The translations under genes were made by a program, and so were the position numbers. This document shows positions 53,929 to 62,929 of a DNA stretch of 64,000 nt, piece by piece. The DNA lies in assembly GCA_900767955.1 (NCBI GenBank), contig CAAGBC010000037.1, positions 124,001-188,000 on the forward strand. The letters are read 5' to 3'. Positions within the stretch are counted from its first letter, which is position 1. Every line of letters begins with the position of its first letter. The notes beneath the pieces are model-generated. The model did no database searches. It worked only from the letters and a program-made list of their open reading frames with translations, and was not told the origin of the DNA. The DNA comes from Spirochaetia bacterium. GTDB lineage: Bacteria; Spirochaetota; Spirochaetia; Treponematales; Treponemataceae.

Positions 53929-55155
53929 ATGTCAGAACAAACACAGAAAATATCAGAATTTATAAACAATAATGAAAGACAAATGGTGGAATTGCAAACT
54001 CTACTTACATCTTATCCAGCTCTTGCTCCAGAAAATGGTGGCGATGGGGAATATGAAAAATGTAACGCTTTGGAAAAATGGCTTTTGCAAAACGGTTTAA
54101 CAAATATTCAGCGTTTTGAAGCCCCTGATTCAAGAGTTTCCACAGGCGTGCGCCCTAGCATTGTTGTTACGATTCCTGGAAAATCTGATGATTATTCTGT
54201 GTGGATTATGGCACATCTTGATGTTGTTCCTCCTGGGGAAAAATCCTTGTGGAATAGCGACCCTTGGAAAGTTGTAGAAAAAGATGGCAAACTTTTTGGT
54301 CGTGGAGTAGAAGATAATCAGCAAGGTTTAGTTTCTTCCGTTTTTGCTTCCTTGGCTCTTGTGAAATTGGGAATTCAGCCAGAACATACTGTAAAATTGT
54401 TATTCATGGCAGACGAAGAAGTTGGTAGCAAATACGGAATAATTTGGCTTTTAAAAAATATTGATTTATTCAAAAAAGAAGATATTATTATTATTCCAGA
54501 TGGTGGCGACGAAAAAGGTGAAACTATAGAAGTTGCAGAAAAAAATATTATGTGGCTAAAAGTGCGTGTTTCAGGAAAGCAATCACATGGTTCTCGTCCT
54601 GACCAAGGAAATAATGCTTGTCTTGCTGCTAATTATCTTTCGCTAAAACTTCACGATTTGGAATTAGTTTTTAATAAAAAAGATTCACTTTTTGAACCTG
54701 ATTATTCAACATTTCAGCCAACAATGCGTTATGCAAATGTTGATGGCGTAAATATTATTCCTGGGGAAGATATTTTCTGTATGGATTGTAGAATTCTTCC
54801 TTGTTATTCCTTAAAAGAAGTAATTGCAGAAGTTGAAAAATGTTGCAAAGAAACAGAAGCTAAATATGGCGTAAAAGTTTCTTATGAAATTTCACAGTCA
54901 AGCGAATCTCCTGCAACTCCTGCTGATGCTCCTGTTGTAAAATTACTTGCAGCTGCAATCAAAAAAACACGCAATATCGATGCAAAAATCATTGGAATTG
55001 GTGGCGGAACAGTAGGTGCAGAATTGCGACGAGAAGGATACAACGCAGCAGTTTGGAGTACATTGGCAGAATGCGCTCATATGCCAAATGAATTTTGTGT
55101 AATTCAAAACATGAAAGACGATGCTTTGACTTTAGCAGCTTTGATGTTAGAATAA
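53929..55155 (+). CDS. M20-family metallopeptidase
   Basis: 408 residues. Zinc ligands and catalytic residues of the M20 family are visible: His96 and Asp98 in MAHLDVVP, bridging Asp129 in GRGVEDNQQG, catalytic Glu163 and ligand Glu164 in ADEEVGS, and the dimerisation domain with KQSHGSRPDQG. It may be a dipeptidase or an amidohydrolase of the ArgE/DapE group; the substrate is not clear. AGGATAATTAAT precedes the ATG. A lipoprotein gene begins 5 bp after it. Confidence 0.88.
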   Translation: MSEQTQKISEFINNNERQMVELQTLLTSYPALAPENGGDGEYEKCNALEKWLLQNGLTNIQRFEAPDSRVSTGVRPSIVVTIPGKSDDYSVWIMAHLDVVPPGEKSLWNSDPWKVVEKDGKLFGRGVEDNQQGLVSSVFASLALVKLGIQPEHTVKLLFMADEEVGSKYGIIWLLKNIDLFKKEDIIIIPDGGDEKGETIEVAEKNIMWLKVRVSGKQSHGSRPDQGNNACLAANYLSLKLHDLELVFNKKDSLFEPDYSTFQPTMRYANVDGVNIIPGEDIFCMDCRILPCYSLKEVIAEVEKCCKETEAKYGVKVSYEISQSSESPATPADAPVVKLLAAAIKKTRNIDAKIIGIGGGTVGAELRREGYNAAVWSTLAECAHMPNEFCVIQNMKDDALTLAALMLE

Positions 55156-55160
55156 ATAAC

Positions 55161-56477
55161 ATGAAAAAAATAATCCTCTATTGTTGCGTAATTTTTTCTC
55201 TATTATTTACATCTTGTTTAACAATGGCGGATTATGATTATTCAAATATTGAAAAAAATCTTTCAGAAGGCAATTATCCTGCTGTTTACAGTGAACTAGA
55301 AAATGCACCTTCATTTTTATATGGTGAAAATGATGAAGTCTTAAAACTTTTAGATTTGGGAATCATTTCTCATTATATGAAAGATTGTGATGTTTCTAAC
55401 GAAAATCTTTTTCAAGCGGAAAATTTAATTCAAAAATATCAAGCAAAAAGTATAACTCAAAGCATTTCTTCTATGATGATTAACGACACAGTAATTGATT
55501 ATAGTGGAGACCCTTACGAAGATATTTATTCCAATATTTTTATGGCATTAAATTATCTAAGACTACAAAAATTTGATGATGCCTTTGTTGAAATTCGTAG
55601 GTTTGACACAAAACAAAAAGAAATTGCTTTTAAATACCAAGTGGAATTGGAACAGCAAAAACAGCAATTACAAGAAAATGCAAGTTACATTCCCGATACT
55701 GAAATTGAATTTCATAATTCCGCCTTTGCTCGTTATTTAAGTTTGCTTTTATACAGAACGGAAGGAAATATTTCTTCTGCAGAAGTAGATTACAAGAAAA
55801 TTATTCAGGCTTTCCAGTTGCAACCGAATATTTATAATTTTGCAATGCCAAAATTGTTGCAAGATGAATTGTGTGTTCCAGATACAAAAGCACGATTGAA
55901 TGTAATATCTTTTGCAGGTTTATCTCCTGTAAAAGAAGAAGTTATGACTTCACTTTATGTTGCAGGTTCTTATTGTAGAGTTGCAGTTCCAGTTATGTTA
56001 AAAAGAAAATCTTCAATAAATTCAGTTTTAGTAAAAGCAACAAATTTAGAAACTAATAAAGTTTATTCACAGGAAATAGAAAAAATTGAAAGCATTGAAA
56101 ATATTGCTGTAGATACATATTCACAAAAATATTCTGTAGTTTTAGCAAAAACAATAGGAAGATTAGTTGGCAGAATTGTTGCTAATTCAACATTTGAAGT
56201 TCTTTCTCATTCACGAAATCAAGATGTTTCAACATTGTTTTCATTAATGAATATTGCATCAAGAATAACTTCTGTTGTATCAGAGAGAGCCGATGTAAGA
56301 ACTTCAAGATATTTTCCAGGTTCAGTTTATGTTGGTGGAATAAATGTTGAACCAGGTTTGTATAATGTGAAAGTTTATTATAAATCAAAAAATGGAAAAG
56401 TTTTGCTGGCATCTGAATCTACAGAAACAGTTGAAAAATCAAAACTGAATCTTGTAGAAACATTTTGCCATAAATAA
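55161..56477 (+). CDS. COG3014-like lipoprotein
   Basis: 438 residues from the ATG at 55161; the longer frame from 55095 lies inside the M20 gene. The signal ends in FTSC (Cys19). The pattern of helical repeats (NLSEGNYPAVYSELENAPSF, LKLLDLGIISHYMKD, NIFMALNYLRLQKFDDAFVE, FHNSAFARYLSLLLY) resembles the uncharacterised COG3014 lipoproteins found in Gram-negative envelopes. The C-terminal third is beta-rich. The stop is 15 bp from that of convergent mraY. Confidence 0.8.
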   Translation: MKKIILYCCVIFSLLFTSCLTMADYDYSNIEKNLSEGNYPAVYSELENAPSFLYGENDEVLKLLDLGIISHYMKDCDVSNENLFQAENLIQKYQAKSITQSISSMMINDTVIDYSGDPYEDIYSNIFMALNYLRLQKFDDAFVEIRRFDTKQKEIAFKYQVELEQQKQQLQENASYIPDTEIEFHNSAFARYLSLLLYRTEGNISSAEVDYKKIIQAFQLQPNIYNFAMPKLLQDELCVPDTKARLNVISFAGLSPVKEEVMTSLYVAGSYCRVAVPVMLKRKSSINSVLVKATNLETNKVYSQEIEKIESIENIAVDTYSQKYSVVLAKTIGRLVGRIVANSTFEVLSHSRNQDVSTLFSLMNIASRITSVVSERADVRTSRYFPGSVYVGGINVEPGLYNVKVYYKSKNGKVLLASESTETVEKSKLNLVETFCHK

Positions 56478-56492
56478 TTATATTTGAATAAT

Positions 56493-57563
56493 TTATCTTA
56501 ACTTAAAGAAAATTCCGATTGTTGCAACTGTAATTAATACTTGCATAATCATAAATTTTACAAGAACTTGTGTTGGTGACCAACCGTGATTTTTTCTCAT
56601 GTGGTCATGAAGTGGAAATCTTACATTTTCAAAAATCTTAATTTTGAAAAATCTTAGTAATGCAACTTTTAATAATCCTGTTCCGCCATTAAAAAGCATT
56701 ATTGTTGATGTTGCTATAAAAATTAGTGGGTTTCTTGTGATAATTACGCATACACCAATAAAGAAACCTAATGCGCGGCTTCCTGCATCTCCCATTAAAA
56801 CGCTACTAGGGAATGCGTTGTGCCATAAATATCCCATTAATGTTCCTGCTAAAGCAAAAGTCATAACAGCCCATTTTGCTCCATCTTTTAAATGTGGAAC
56901 AAGTAAATATGCAGCAATGTCTTTGTGTCCCAAAATGAAATAGAAAACAATTCCTAAAGTTATAAGCGCAATTAAAACAAGTGTTCCAGATAATCCGTCA
57001 ACGCCATCAGTACAGTTTGTTGTGTTTATGGACGCCCACAATAAAATTACACAAATAATAACAAAAACAACAGGATGAACAACTATTGGATGTGTAACAA
57101 AAGGAAGCCAAAATGTGATTTTTCCATCAGGAGAAGTAGATTTAAAGCAATAATACATTAATAATGCAGCAGATAAACTTATTACTAAATCTAATAAGCC
57201 TTTTTTATATTCTCCCCAACTAGTAACACTGTGGTCATCAAGGAAGCCTGTTAACATTGTAAGCCATGTCAGCAAAAGAATTCCATATTGCAAAAGCCCC
57301 ATAGGAACAAACAAAATACACATGATTGCAAAAATAGTGATAAATACTATTCCTGAACCAGTTGGCTTTCCTTTTGCTGCTTCAGCAGAAATTGTAAATT
57401 CTCTTCCTCTGTCTTGAGGTAGAATATTGTAGAATTTTGGAAGTAATTTATTAACAAGAAAAAAACTAGAATACAAAGCTAAAGTAATTAATACTGTGTA
57501 AGATTGCAAAAGGCGAGCTGGCCCAAAAAATTCTTTAAGAAGTTCACCAAGATAAAAAAGCAT
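56493..57563 (-). CDS. mraY: Phospho-N-acetylmuramoyl-pentapeptide transferase
   Basis: 356-residue membrane enzyme making lipid I from UDP-MurNAc-pentapeptide and undecaprenyl phosphate. Conserved sites: Lys-Gly-Lys-Pro-Thr near 64-68, Asp109-Asp110 in GFLDDHS, TTNCTDGVDGLSG (about 181-193), VLMGDAGS (255-262) and the C-terminal HDH at 319-321, where most MraY have HHH. About ten helices. It lies far from any division-cell-wall cluster and follows the purH-like gene by 8 bp on the same strand. Confidence 0.9.
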   Translation of the reverse strand: MLFYLGELLKEFFGPARLLQSYTVLITLALYSSFFLVNKLLPKFYNILPQDRGREFTISAEAAKGKPTGSGIVFITIFAIMCILFVPMGLLQYGILLLTWLTMLTGFLDDHSVTSWGEYKKGLLDLVISLSAALLMYYCFKSTSPDGKITFWLPFVTHPIVVHPVVFVIICVILLWASINTTNCTDGVDGLSGTLVLIALITLGIVFYFILGHKDIAAYLLVPHLKDGAKWAVMTFALAGTLMGYLWHNAFPSSVLMGDAGSRALGFFIGVCVIITRNPLIFIATSTIMLFNGGTGLLKVALLRFFKIKIFENVRFPLHDHMRKNHGWSPTQVLVKFMIMQVLITVATIGIFFKLR

Positions 57564-57571
57564 AAATTCCT

Positions 57572-59173
57572 CTAAAATGATAAGTGTTGCATTCCTGTAA
57601 ACACCATGGCAATTCCATGTTCATCACAGAAATTAATAAATTCGGAATCTGTATTTGAACCACCAGTTTGAATAATAGCTTTTATTCCTGTATCAAGAAT
57701 TGTTTTTAATCTATCATCAAAATGAATAACAGAGTCACATATTAATACTTCGGTATTATTTTGCTCAGAGGTGAGTGTGTTTTTTAAATATTGTTTAGAA
57801 TCTTCTATTGCGTGAAGAATTGCTTTTCTGATGCTAGTTTGTCCTTTAGAAATTCCTAGCGCAACTCTGTCTTTTACAATAATTGATGAATAAGATTTTG
57901 TTGTTAGCGCAATTAACATTCCAAATGCCATGGAATCAATTTGTTCTTGAGTTGGTCTAACTTGTGTAACTACATTCCATTTTTTGAAAAGTTTTTCGTC
58001 GATAGACTGAATTAACATTCCGCCATCTAATGAAATTGATTCATATTTTCCAGAAATAGGTTTAGAAGCAATAAAGAGTCTTAAATCTTTTTTTTCAGAA
58101 AGAATTGCTCTTGCTTCTTTTGTAAAATCTGGAGCGATTATTGCAAGAATGTTTAATTTTATCATTTCTACAGCAACATTTTCATCAACAACAGAACTAC
58201 AACCAATTACAGAATTTGCAAAATCTTCATAATTGGAATTAAATGTTTTTAAGAAAGAATCTAAAACACTTGAACCCAACGCTGCTCCAATTGGTGTGGC
58301 ATTTTTTATTCCCACGGTGAATACTGTTCCTGCAGCTGGTGTAAATTGTGTTGTAAATTTTCGGCCTTCGTGATTAGTACTTTCTACAGAAAAAGGATTT
58401 TTTATAGTGTTAAAAAAGAAAGTTACTTCCTTCCATGCTGTATGAACATTGTGAATTGTATTAAATGTCATTTCAGGCCCTTGGATTTTTTTGAATCCAT
58501 TAAAAGCCCCTTCATATTTGTCAATGTTGTAAACAGCTGCGGTTTGTTGTCTATTTGTTCCATGAAGAAGTTCTTGCTTTTTTTTGTAAGGAACTAGCAT
58601 ATATTTTGGATAAGGAATTTCATTTCCCATTACTAAAATTGATTGAGCAATTGTTGCATCGTAAGCTGATGTAAGATTTAAGGCTTTTCCTGCAAGATAA
58701 AGTCTGTAATCTGTTGTTACGCTATCAGTTTTGATTTGAATCATAGTTTCTTTGTAATCTGCAGGATCAGTAAGAACTATAACTTGTTTATAATTTTTTG
58801 CCGCTGCTCTAATTAATGATATGCTTTTTAGGTCGATACAGTTTTCGGTAAAGTCAATTTCAAGAAATTCAGTTAACTGTCTAAATTTTAAATCTATATT
58901 TACACATACAAGAGAAAAAGTGTCATTTGATTCATTATCGTAATAAAAGCGTTGCCCCGTAGACATAACTTGATGTAATGGGACTATAAAACCGTCGTCG
59001 TATTGAGCATTGGAAGCAATAGATTTTTCTACTTTTACAGGAATATTGAGTGCTTTGATAATTTCGGCTGTAACACCAGCAGAAGTTATTTCCCAACCTT
59101 CTTTGTGTAGGAATTCAACAAGAGATTCAATCCCTTCTGTGTTATCTGTAAAAATTAAAGCGCGTTTATTCAT
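57572..59173 (-). CDS. Divergent PurH-like protein (AICAR formyltransferase/IMP cyclohydrolase family)
   Basis: 533 residues, the normal PurH length, with an N-terminal MGS-like domain (about 1-190) and a C-terminal AICARFT-like domain. Overall alignment by eye is clear (FTKEARAILSEKKDLRL, LDGGMLIQSID, GIKAIIQTGGSNTDSEFI, DEHGIAMVFTGMQH). Several active-site residues differ: the KH pair of KHxNPCG is Lys290-Asn291, KSN is Lys426-Ser-Tyr428, SDAFFPF reads CDSVIHF, and the final RHFRH is MQHLSF. The N-terminal RVKTLHP motif reads FIVPLHQ. Its activity is therefore uncertain. A promoter leaves only 9 nt before the ATG. mraY follows. Confidence 0.78.
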   Translation of the reverse strand: MNKRALIFTDNTEGIESLVEFLHKEGWEITSAGVTAEIIKALNIPVKVEKSIASNAQYDDGFIVPLHQVMSTGQRFYYDNESNDTFSLVCVNIDLKFRQLTEFLEIDFTENCIDLKSISLIRAAAKNYKQVIVLTDPADYKETMIQIKTDSVTTDYRLYLAGKALNLTSAYDATIAQSILVMGNEIPYPKYMLVPYKKKQELLHGTNRQQTAAVYNIDKYEGAFNGFKKIQGPEMTFNTIHNVHTAWKEVTFFFNTIKNPFSVESTNHEGRKFTTQFTPAAGTVFTVGIKNATPIGAALGSSVLDSFLKTFNSNYEDFANSVIGCSSVVDENVAVEMIKLNILAIIAPDFTKEARAILSEKKDLRLFIASKPISGKYESISLDGGMLIQSIDEKLFKKWNVVTQVRPTQEQIDSMAFGMLIALTTKSYSSIIVKDRVALGISKGQTSIRKAILHAIEDSKQYLKNTLTSEQNNTEVLICDSVIHFDDRLKTILDTGIKAIIQTGGSNTDSEFINFCDEHGIAMVFTGMQHLSF

Positions 59174-59182
59174 ATTAATTGA

Positions 59183-59211
59183 TGATAACAGAAAAAATCA
59201 CATACTTCAAT
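59183..59211 (-). promoter_or_regulatory. Promoter of the purH-like gene with very short leader
   Basis: Minus strand TTGAAG (59211-59206), 17 bp, TATCAT (59188-59183), then 9 nt to the ATG. No Shine-Dalgarno sequence. Confidence 0.5.
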
Positions 59212-59297
59212 GTTTGAAATTTTCTACAAAATTTTAAGTATATTTTCATATTTGCAAAATACTATTCAAAATTTACAGTTTCTGATAATATTTGAAT

Positions 59298-60674
59298 ATG
59301 AATATTCAAGCAAAAAAATCAAATTTATCTGGGCATATTCAAGTTCCAGGTTCAAAAAGTCATACAATTCGTGCTTTATTATTTGCTTCTTTGGCAGAAG
59401 GCACTTCACATATAAAAAATCCACTTCCAGGGGCTGATTGTATTTCTTCAAGTCAAGCAGTTCCTTTGTTTGGTGCAAAAGTTGATATTTCAAATGAAAA
59501 CGAATGGGTAGTTGAAGGAGCAGGAAAAAATGCTCATTTGCCAAGTGATGTAGTTAATGTTGGTGATTCTGGTTCCTTGTTGTATTTTATGTCTCCTGTT
59601 GCTGCAACTTTTGAAGGTTGGACTATTTTTACTGGTGATGAATCAATTCGCACTCGTCCTGTTCTTCATGTTGTGGATGCATTGAAACAGCTTGGTGCAG
59701 AAGCTTACATTAGTCGCCCAGAAAAAAACGCACCTCCTTTGCTTGTAAAAGGCCCAATAAAACCAAATCAAACAATTGTAACTGACGGGGCTCTTTCCCA
59801 ATATATCAGTGGAATTATGATGGCAGCTTCTCGCTTGGAAGGTGTCACAAATATTGAATTAACAAATCCAAAAGAAATTCCATTCCTTGTGATGACAAAA
59901 CAATGGCTTGAATCTTTAGGTGTTAAATTAGAAATTTCAGAAGATTTTAAGCATATAAAAGTTTATGGCCCTACACAAATGAAAGCCTTTGACAGAACAA
60001 TTCCATCAGATTGGGAAGCAGTTGCGTTTCCGTTGATTGCAGCTTTGCTTACCGACAGTGAAATTGTTATTGATAATGTTGATAATTCTGGAAGCCAAGG
60101 CGATAAAGCAATTGTTGATGTTTTAAAAGCTGTGGGTGCAGATATAGAAGAAGATGCAAACACTAATTCTTTAATTGTTCGTGGTGGAACAAAATCTCGT
60201 ACACCATTTGGTCGCCTTTCTACTGAAAAGTTAGAAAATAATGAATTGCGTGTAAATATTTCTGGATTTCCAGATGCAATTTGTGCCTTGGCTGTTGCTT
60301 CTTGTTTTGTGGAAGGAACTGTTATTCTTGAAGATGCTGCTGTTTGTCGTAAAAAAGAAACTGACAGAATTGCAGTTCTTGAAAAACAATTAAGAGAACT
60401 TGGCGCTGATATTTCTTCAGGAGATGATTATTTAAAAATCTGTGGTCATTCTCCTTTATTGCCAGATGGCAGTAAAAATCCAGAATTCAAGATTCATGGT
60501 GGAACTGTAGAAAGTTTTGATGACCACCGTATTGCAATGGCTTTTGCGTGTTTAGGTCTTGCACTTTCAGAAGATGATTCAATAGTTATAAAAGATGCAG
60601 AATGTTGTGCTGTTTCATTTCCAAAGTTTTACGAAGTTATGCAAAAAATAAACGCAACTTTTACGACAGTATAA
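59298..60674 (+). CDS. Divergent EPSP synthase-family (AroA-like) protein
   Basis: 458 residues from the ATG at 59298. The family fold is clear: VPGSKSHTIRALLFASL at the N-terminus, a DGALSQYI block, SDWEAVAFPL, FPDAICALA with the catalytic Asp, RKKETDRIAVL with the catalytic Glu, and FDDHRIAMAF. Compared with E. coli AroA, three residues that hold PEP differ: Arg100 is Tyr96, Arg124 is Ser116 and Lys411 is Val439. It may be a slow or altered EPSP synthase or a related enolpyruvyl transferase. No good ribosome-binding site is seen. The methyltransferase gene follows 4 bp later. Confidence 0.82.
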   Translation: MNIQAKKSNLSGHIQVPGSKSHTIRALLFASLAEGTSHIKNPLPGADCISSSQAVPLFGAKVDISNENEWVVEGAGKNAHLPSDVVNVGDSGSLLYFMSPVAATFEGWTIFTGDESIRTRPVLHVVDALKQLGAEAYISRPEKNAPPLLVKGPIKPNQTIVTDGALSQYISGIMMAASRLEGVTNIELTNPKEIPFLVMTKQWLESLGVKLEISEDFKHIKVYGPTQMKAFDRTIPSDWEAVAFPLIAALLTDSEIVIDNVDNSGSQGDKAIVDVLKAVGADIEEDANTNSLIVRGGTKSRTPFGRLSTEKLENNELRVNISGFPDAICALAVASCFVEGTVILEDAAVCRKKETDRIAVLEKQLRELGADISSGDDYLKICGHSPLLPDGSKNPEFKIHGGTVESFDDHRIAMAFACLGLALSEDDSIVIKDAECCAVSFPKFYEVMQKINATFTTV

Positions 60675-60678
60675 AAAT

Positions 60679-61839
60679 ATGACAGAAAATACTCAGTATT
60701 TAACAGAACAATTAATAACTTACATCGGAAATAAGCGTTCTCTTTTGCCTTTTATAAAGCAAGGTGTTGAAATTGTTCAAAAAGAATTAAATAAAGAGTT
60801 TTTACACTGTTTTGATGTTTTTTCTGGAAGCGGAATTGTTTCTAGATTTCTAAAAAGTTATGCATCTTCCATAACTACAAACGATTTAGAAACTTATGCA
60901 AAAATAATTAGTTCTTGTTATTTATCAAATAAATCATCAATAAATTTTGACGAATTAGAAAAAATTCATAGTGAACTTGTAAAATCAACTACAAATGAAA
61001 TATCAACTTGTGAATTAAATGATTCTTGTCCTGGTTTTGTTTCTGAATTGTACGCTCCAAAAGATGAAGATAATGTTCAGTTTGGGGAACGCTGTTTTTA
61101 TACTCCTTATAACGCAAAATACATTGATATAATGCGCCAAAAAATTACTGATGAAGTGCCAGCAGAGTTGCAAAAGTTTTTTATTGCGCCATTATTATCT
61201 GAAGTTTCAGTTCATGCCAATACTGCTGGTATTTTTAAAGGTTTCTATAAAAATTCCAGAACAGGCAAAGGTCAGTTTGGTGGAAATGGTAAAAATGCCC
61301 TAGAAAGAATAAAAGGCAAAATTGAATTACCACTACCGATTTTTAGTAATTTTGAATGTCCTTCTTATATTTTTCAGGAAGATGCAAATACTTTAATATT
61401 AGATGAAATGCTTTATAATCATCTTCCTGAAAAAGAATTTGACTTAGCTTATATAGACCCTCCTTACAATCAGCATCCTTATGGCTCAAATTATTTTATG
61501 CTTAATTTGATTGCAAATTACCAAAGACCTGATTGTGAAAAAATTAGTAGAGTTTCTGGTATTCCAAAAGATTGGAACCGTTCCTCTTTCAATAGAAAAC
61601 GAGATGCAGCAGAAGCTTTTACAAATTTAGTTTCATCACTTAGAGCAAAATATCTTATGGTTTCATTTAATTCTGAAGGTTATATTTCTAAGAATGAAAT
61701 GATTAATATTCTTGAAAAAGTCGGAACTGTAACTGTTTTAGATATTTCATATAATGCTTTTAAAGGCTCACGAAATCTAAAAAACAGAGATATTTATGTT
61801 AGTGAATACCTTTTCATTGTAAAAAAGCACAAAGTGTAA
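60679..61839 (+). CDS. DNA adenine N6-methyltransferase (D12 class)
   Basis: 386 residues. Motif X TYIGNKRSLLPFI at about 14-26, SAM-binding FSGSGIVSRFL at 48-58 and the catalytic DPPY at 260-263 (AYIDPPYNQHPYGSNY) occur in the alpha-class order of Dam-like enzymes. No specificity subunit or restriction endonuclease gene lies beside it in the window, so it appears to be an orphan methyltransferase. The target site cannot be read from sequence. It is 4 bp downstream of the aroA-like gene and convergent with the EEP gene. Confidence 0.9.
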   Translation: MTENTQYLTEQLITYIGNKRSLLPFIKQGVEIVQKELNKEFLHCFDVFSGSGIVSRFLKSYASSITTNDLETYAKIISSCYLSNKSSINFDELEKIHSELVKSTTNEISTCELNDSCPGFVSELYAPKDEDNVQFGERCFYTPYNAKYIDIMRQKITDEVPAELQKFFIAPLLSEVSVHANTAGIFKGFYKNSRTGKGQFGGNGKNALERIKGKIELPLPIFSNFECPSYIFQEDANTLILDEMLYNHLPEKEFDLAYIDPPYNQHPYGSNYFMLNLIANYQRPDCEKISRVSGIPKDWNRSSFNRKRDAAEAFTNLVSSLRAKYLMVSFNSEGYISKNEMINILEKVGTVTVLDISYNAFKGSRNLKNRDIYVSEYLFIVKKHKV

Positions 61840-61858
61840 TTTGTAATTCTCAAAAATC

Positions 61859-62815
61859 TTAAATATCAATTTTACAATTAATCGGTAAATGGTCTGAAAC
61901 TCCTTTATGTGTATAAACTCTATAAGGATTTGGAATTCCATTTTCATCACACCAAAGTTCATTTATCAATGGCTCAAAAGAAATAACATTGACATTTTCA
62001 TTAACAAAAAAATGGTCAATTCGTTCCCATTCATCATTGTAATAATACGAACCTGGACAAACATAATCATTTTCAGAAACTATCCACGGAGAACAAACTT
62101 GTTTGCTTACTGAACAAAAATATTTTTTGTGTTTAAATAAATTTACTTTATTGTTAGTTAAATTAAACTCTTGAATATCTTTGTTAAAATCTCCACATAC
62201 AATTATTTTTTCTGTTTTATTTTTATCCAACAGAGTAAATAGTTGTGATTCTTGCCAAATTCTCCACTTTTCTGATTTTTCTGCACCTCCTGATTTTGAT
62301 TTCCAATGATTAATAAAAATCTTCATTGAAACATCATCCACTTTGATTTCAACTTCAAGAATCGAACGCATACTAGGTTGTTTTTCATTTTCTGTTCTAA
62401 TATCTAATGTATGATTTTTAATTTTCGTAATTGGATATTGACTCATTATTCCACAACCAATAGCATCTCCTTGTTTTTTAGAAAAAGCCGCGTACTTAAA
62501 TTTCTTCTTATGATTCCAGCTTAAATCAGAGATTTTGTTATAAATATCATAGAAAAAATCCTTGTTTTCTATCTCTTGAAAGACAAATATATTACTTCCA
62601 ATTAATTTAATAGCATCAGAAAGTTTGTTTAATCTTGCTTCGTAAAAATCAACATTCCAGTTTTTACTTTTTTTGAATTCTGAATATTCAGTTCCTGTTG
62701 TGTTACCGTCAAAAAAGGTTTGAAGATTCCATGAAGTGATACTTATTTCCTTTGCAATTAATAATTGATAAGCAAATATAAAAATAATTCCGAAAGTTTG
62801 TTTTTTGAATTTCAT
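61859..62815 (-). CDS. Secreted endonuclease/exonuclease/phosphatase (EEP) family protein
   Basis: 318 residues with a signal peptide (about 1-21, IIFIFAYQLLIA). Catalytic marks of the DNase I-like fold: Asn30 in SWNLQTFF, Glu81 in FQEIENKD, His170 in FINHWKSKSGG, Asp209 and Asn211 in CGDFNKD, and the final SDH at 307-309. The Mg2+-dependent site is complete. It could be a secreted nuclease or a phosphodiesterase such as a sphingomyelinase relative; the FINHWKSK block is seen in secreted nucleases. The gene is alone on its strand between a methyltransferase gene and the ychF terminator. Confidence 0.85.
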   Translation of the reverse strand: MKFKKQTFGIIFIFAYQLLIAKEISITSWNLQTFFDGNTTGTEYSEFKKSKNWNVDFYEARLNKLSDAIKLIGSNIFVFQEIENKDFFYDIYNKISDLSWNHKKKFKYAAFSKKQGDAIGCGIMSQYPITKIKNHTLDIRTENEKQPSMRSILEVEIKVDDVSMKIFINHWKSKSGGAEKSEKWRIWQESQLFTLLDKNKTEKIIVCGDFNKDIQEFNLTNNKVNLFKHKKYFCSVSKQVCSPWIVSENDYVCPGSYYYNDEWERIDHFFVNENVNVISFEPLINELWCDENGIPNPYRVYTHKGVSDHLPINCKIDI

Positions 62816-62842
62816 TTTTCCCCCGTAAAAACACAGTTAAAT

Positions 62843-62878
62843 AAAAAAGAGGTCGCCTGATTTTTAGGCAAACCTCTT
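62843..62878 (-). terminator. Intrinsic terminator of ychF
   Basis: AAGAGGT-C-GCCT (62847-62858) and AGGC-AA-ACCTCTT (62866-62878) pair around a 7-nt loop. On the minus strand the stem is followed by TTTTTATT. Confidence 0.85.
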
Positions 62879-62929
62879 CATTATTAATATTATCAAAAAG
62901 ATTGTTTTTCGGAAAAAAAATCTTAAATT

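Noticed and set aside
60679..62815. Restriction-modification system made of the methyltransferase and the adjacent EEP nuclease
   Set aside because: The EEP protein has a signal peptide and is transcribed towards the methyltransferase gene, so it is an exported enzyme, not a cognate restriction nuclease.
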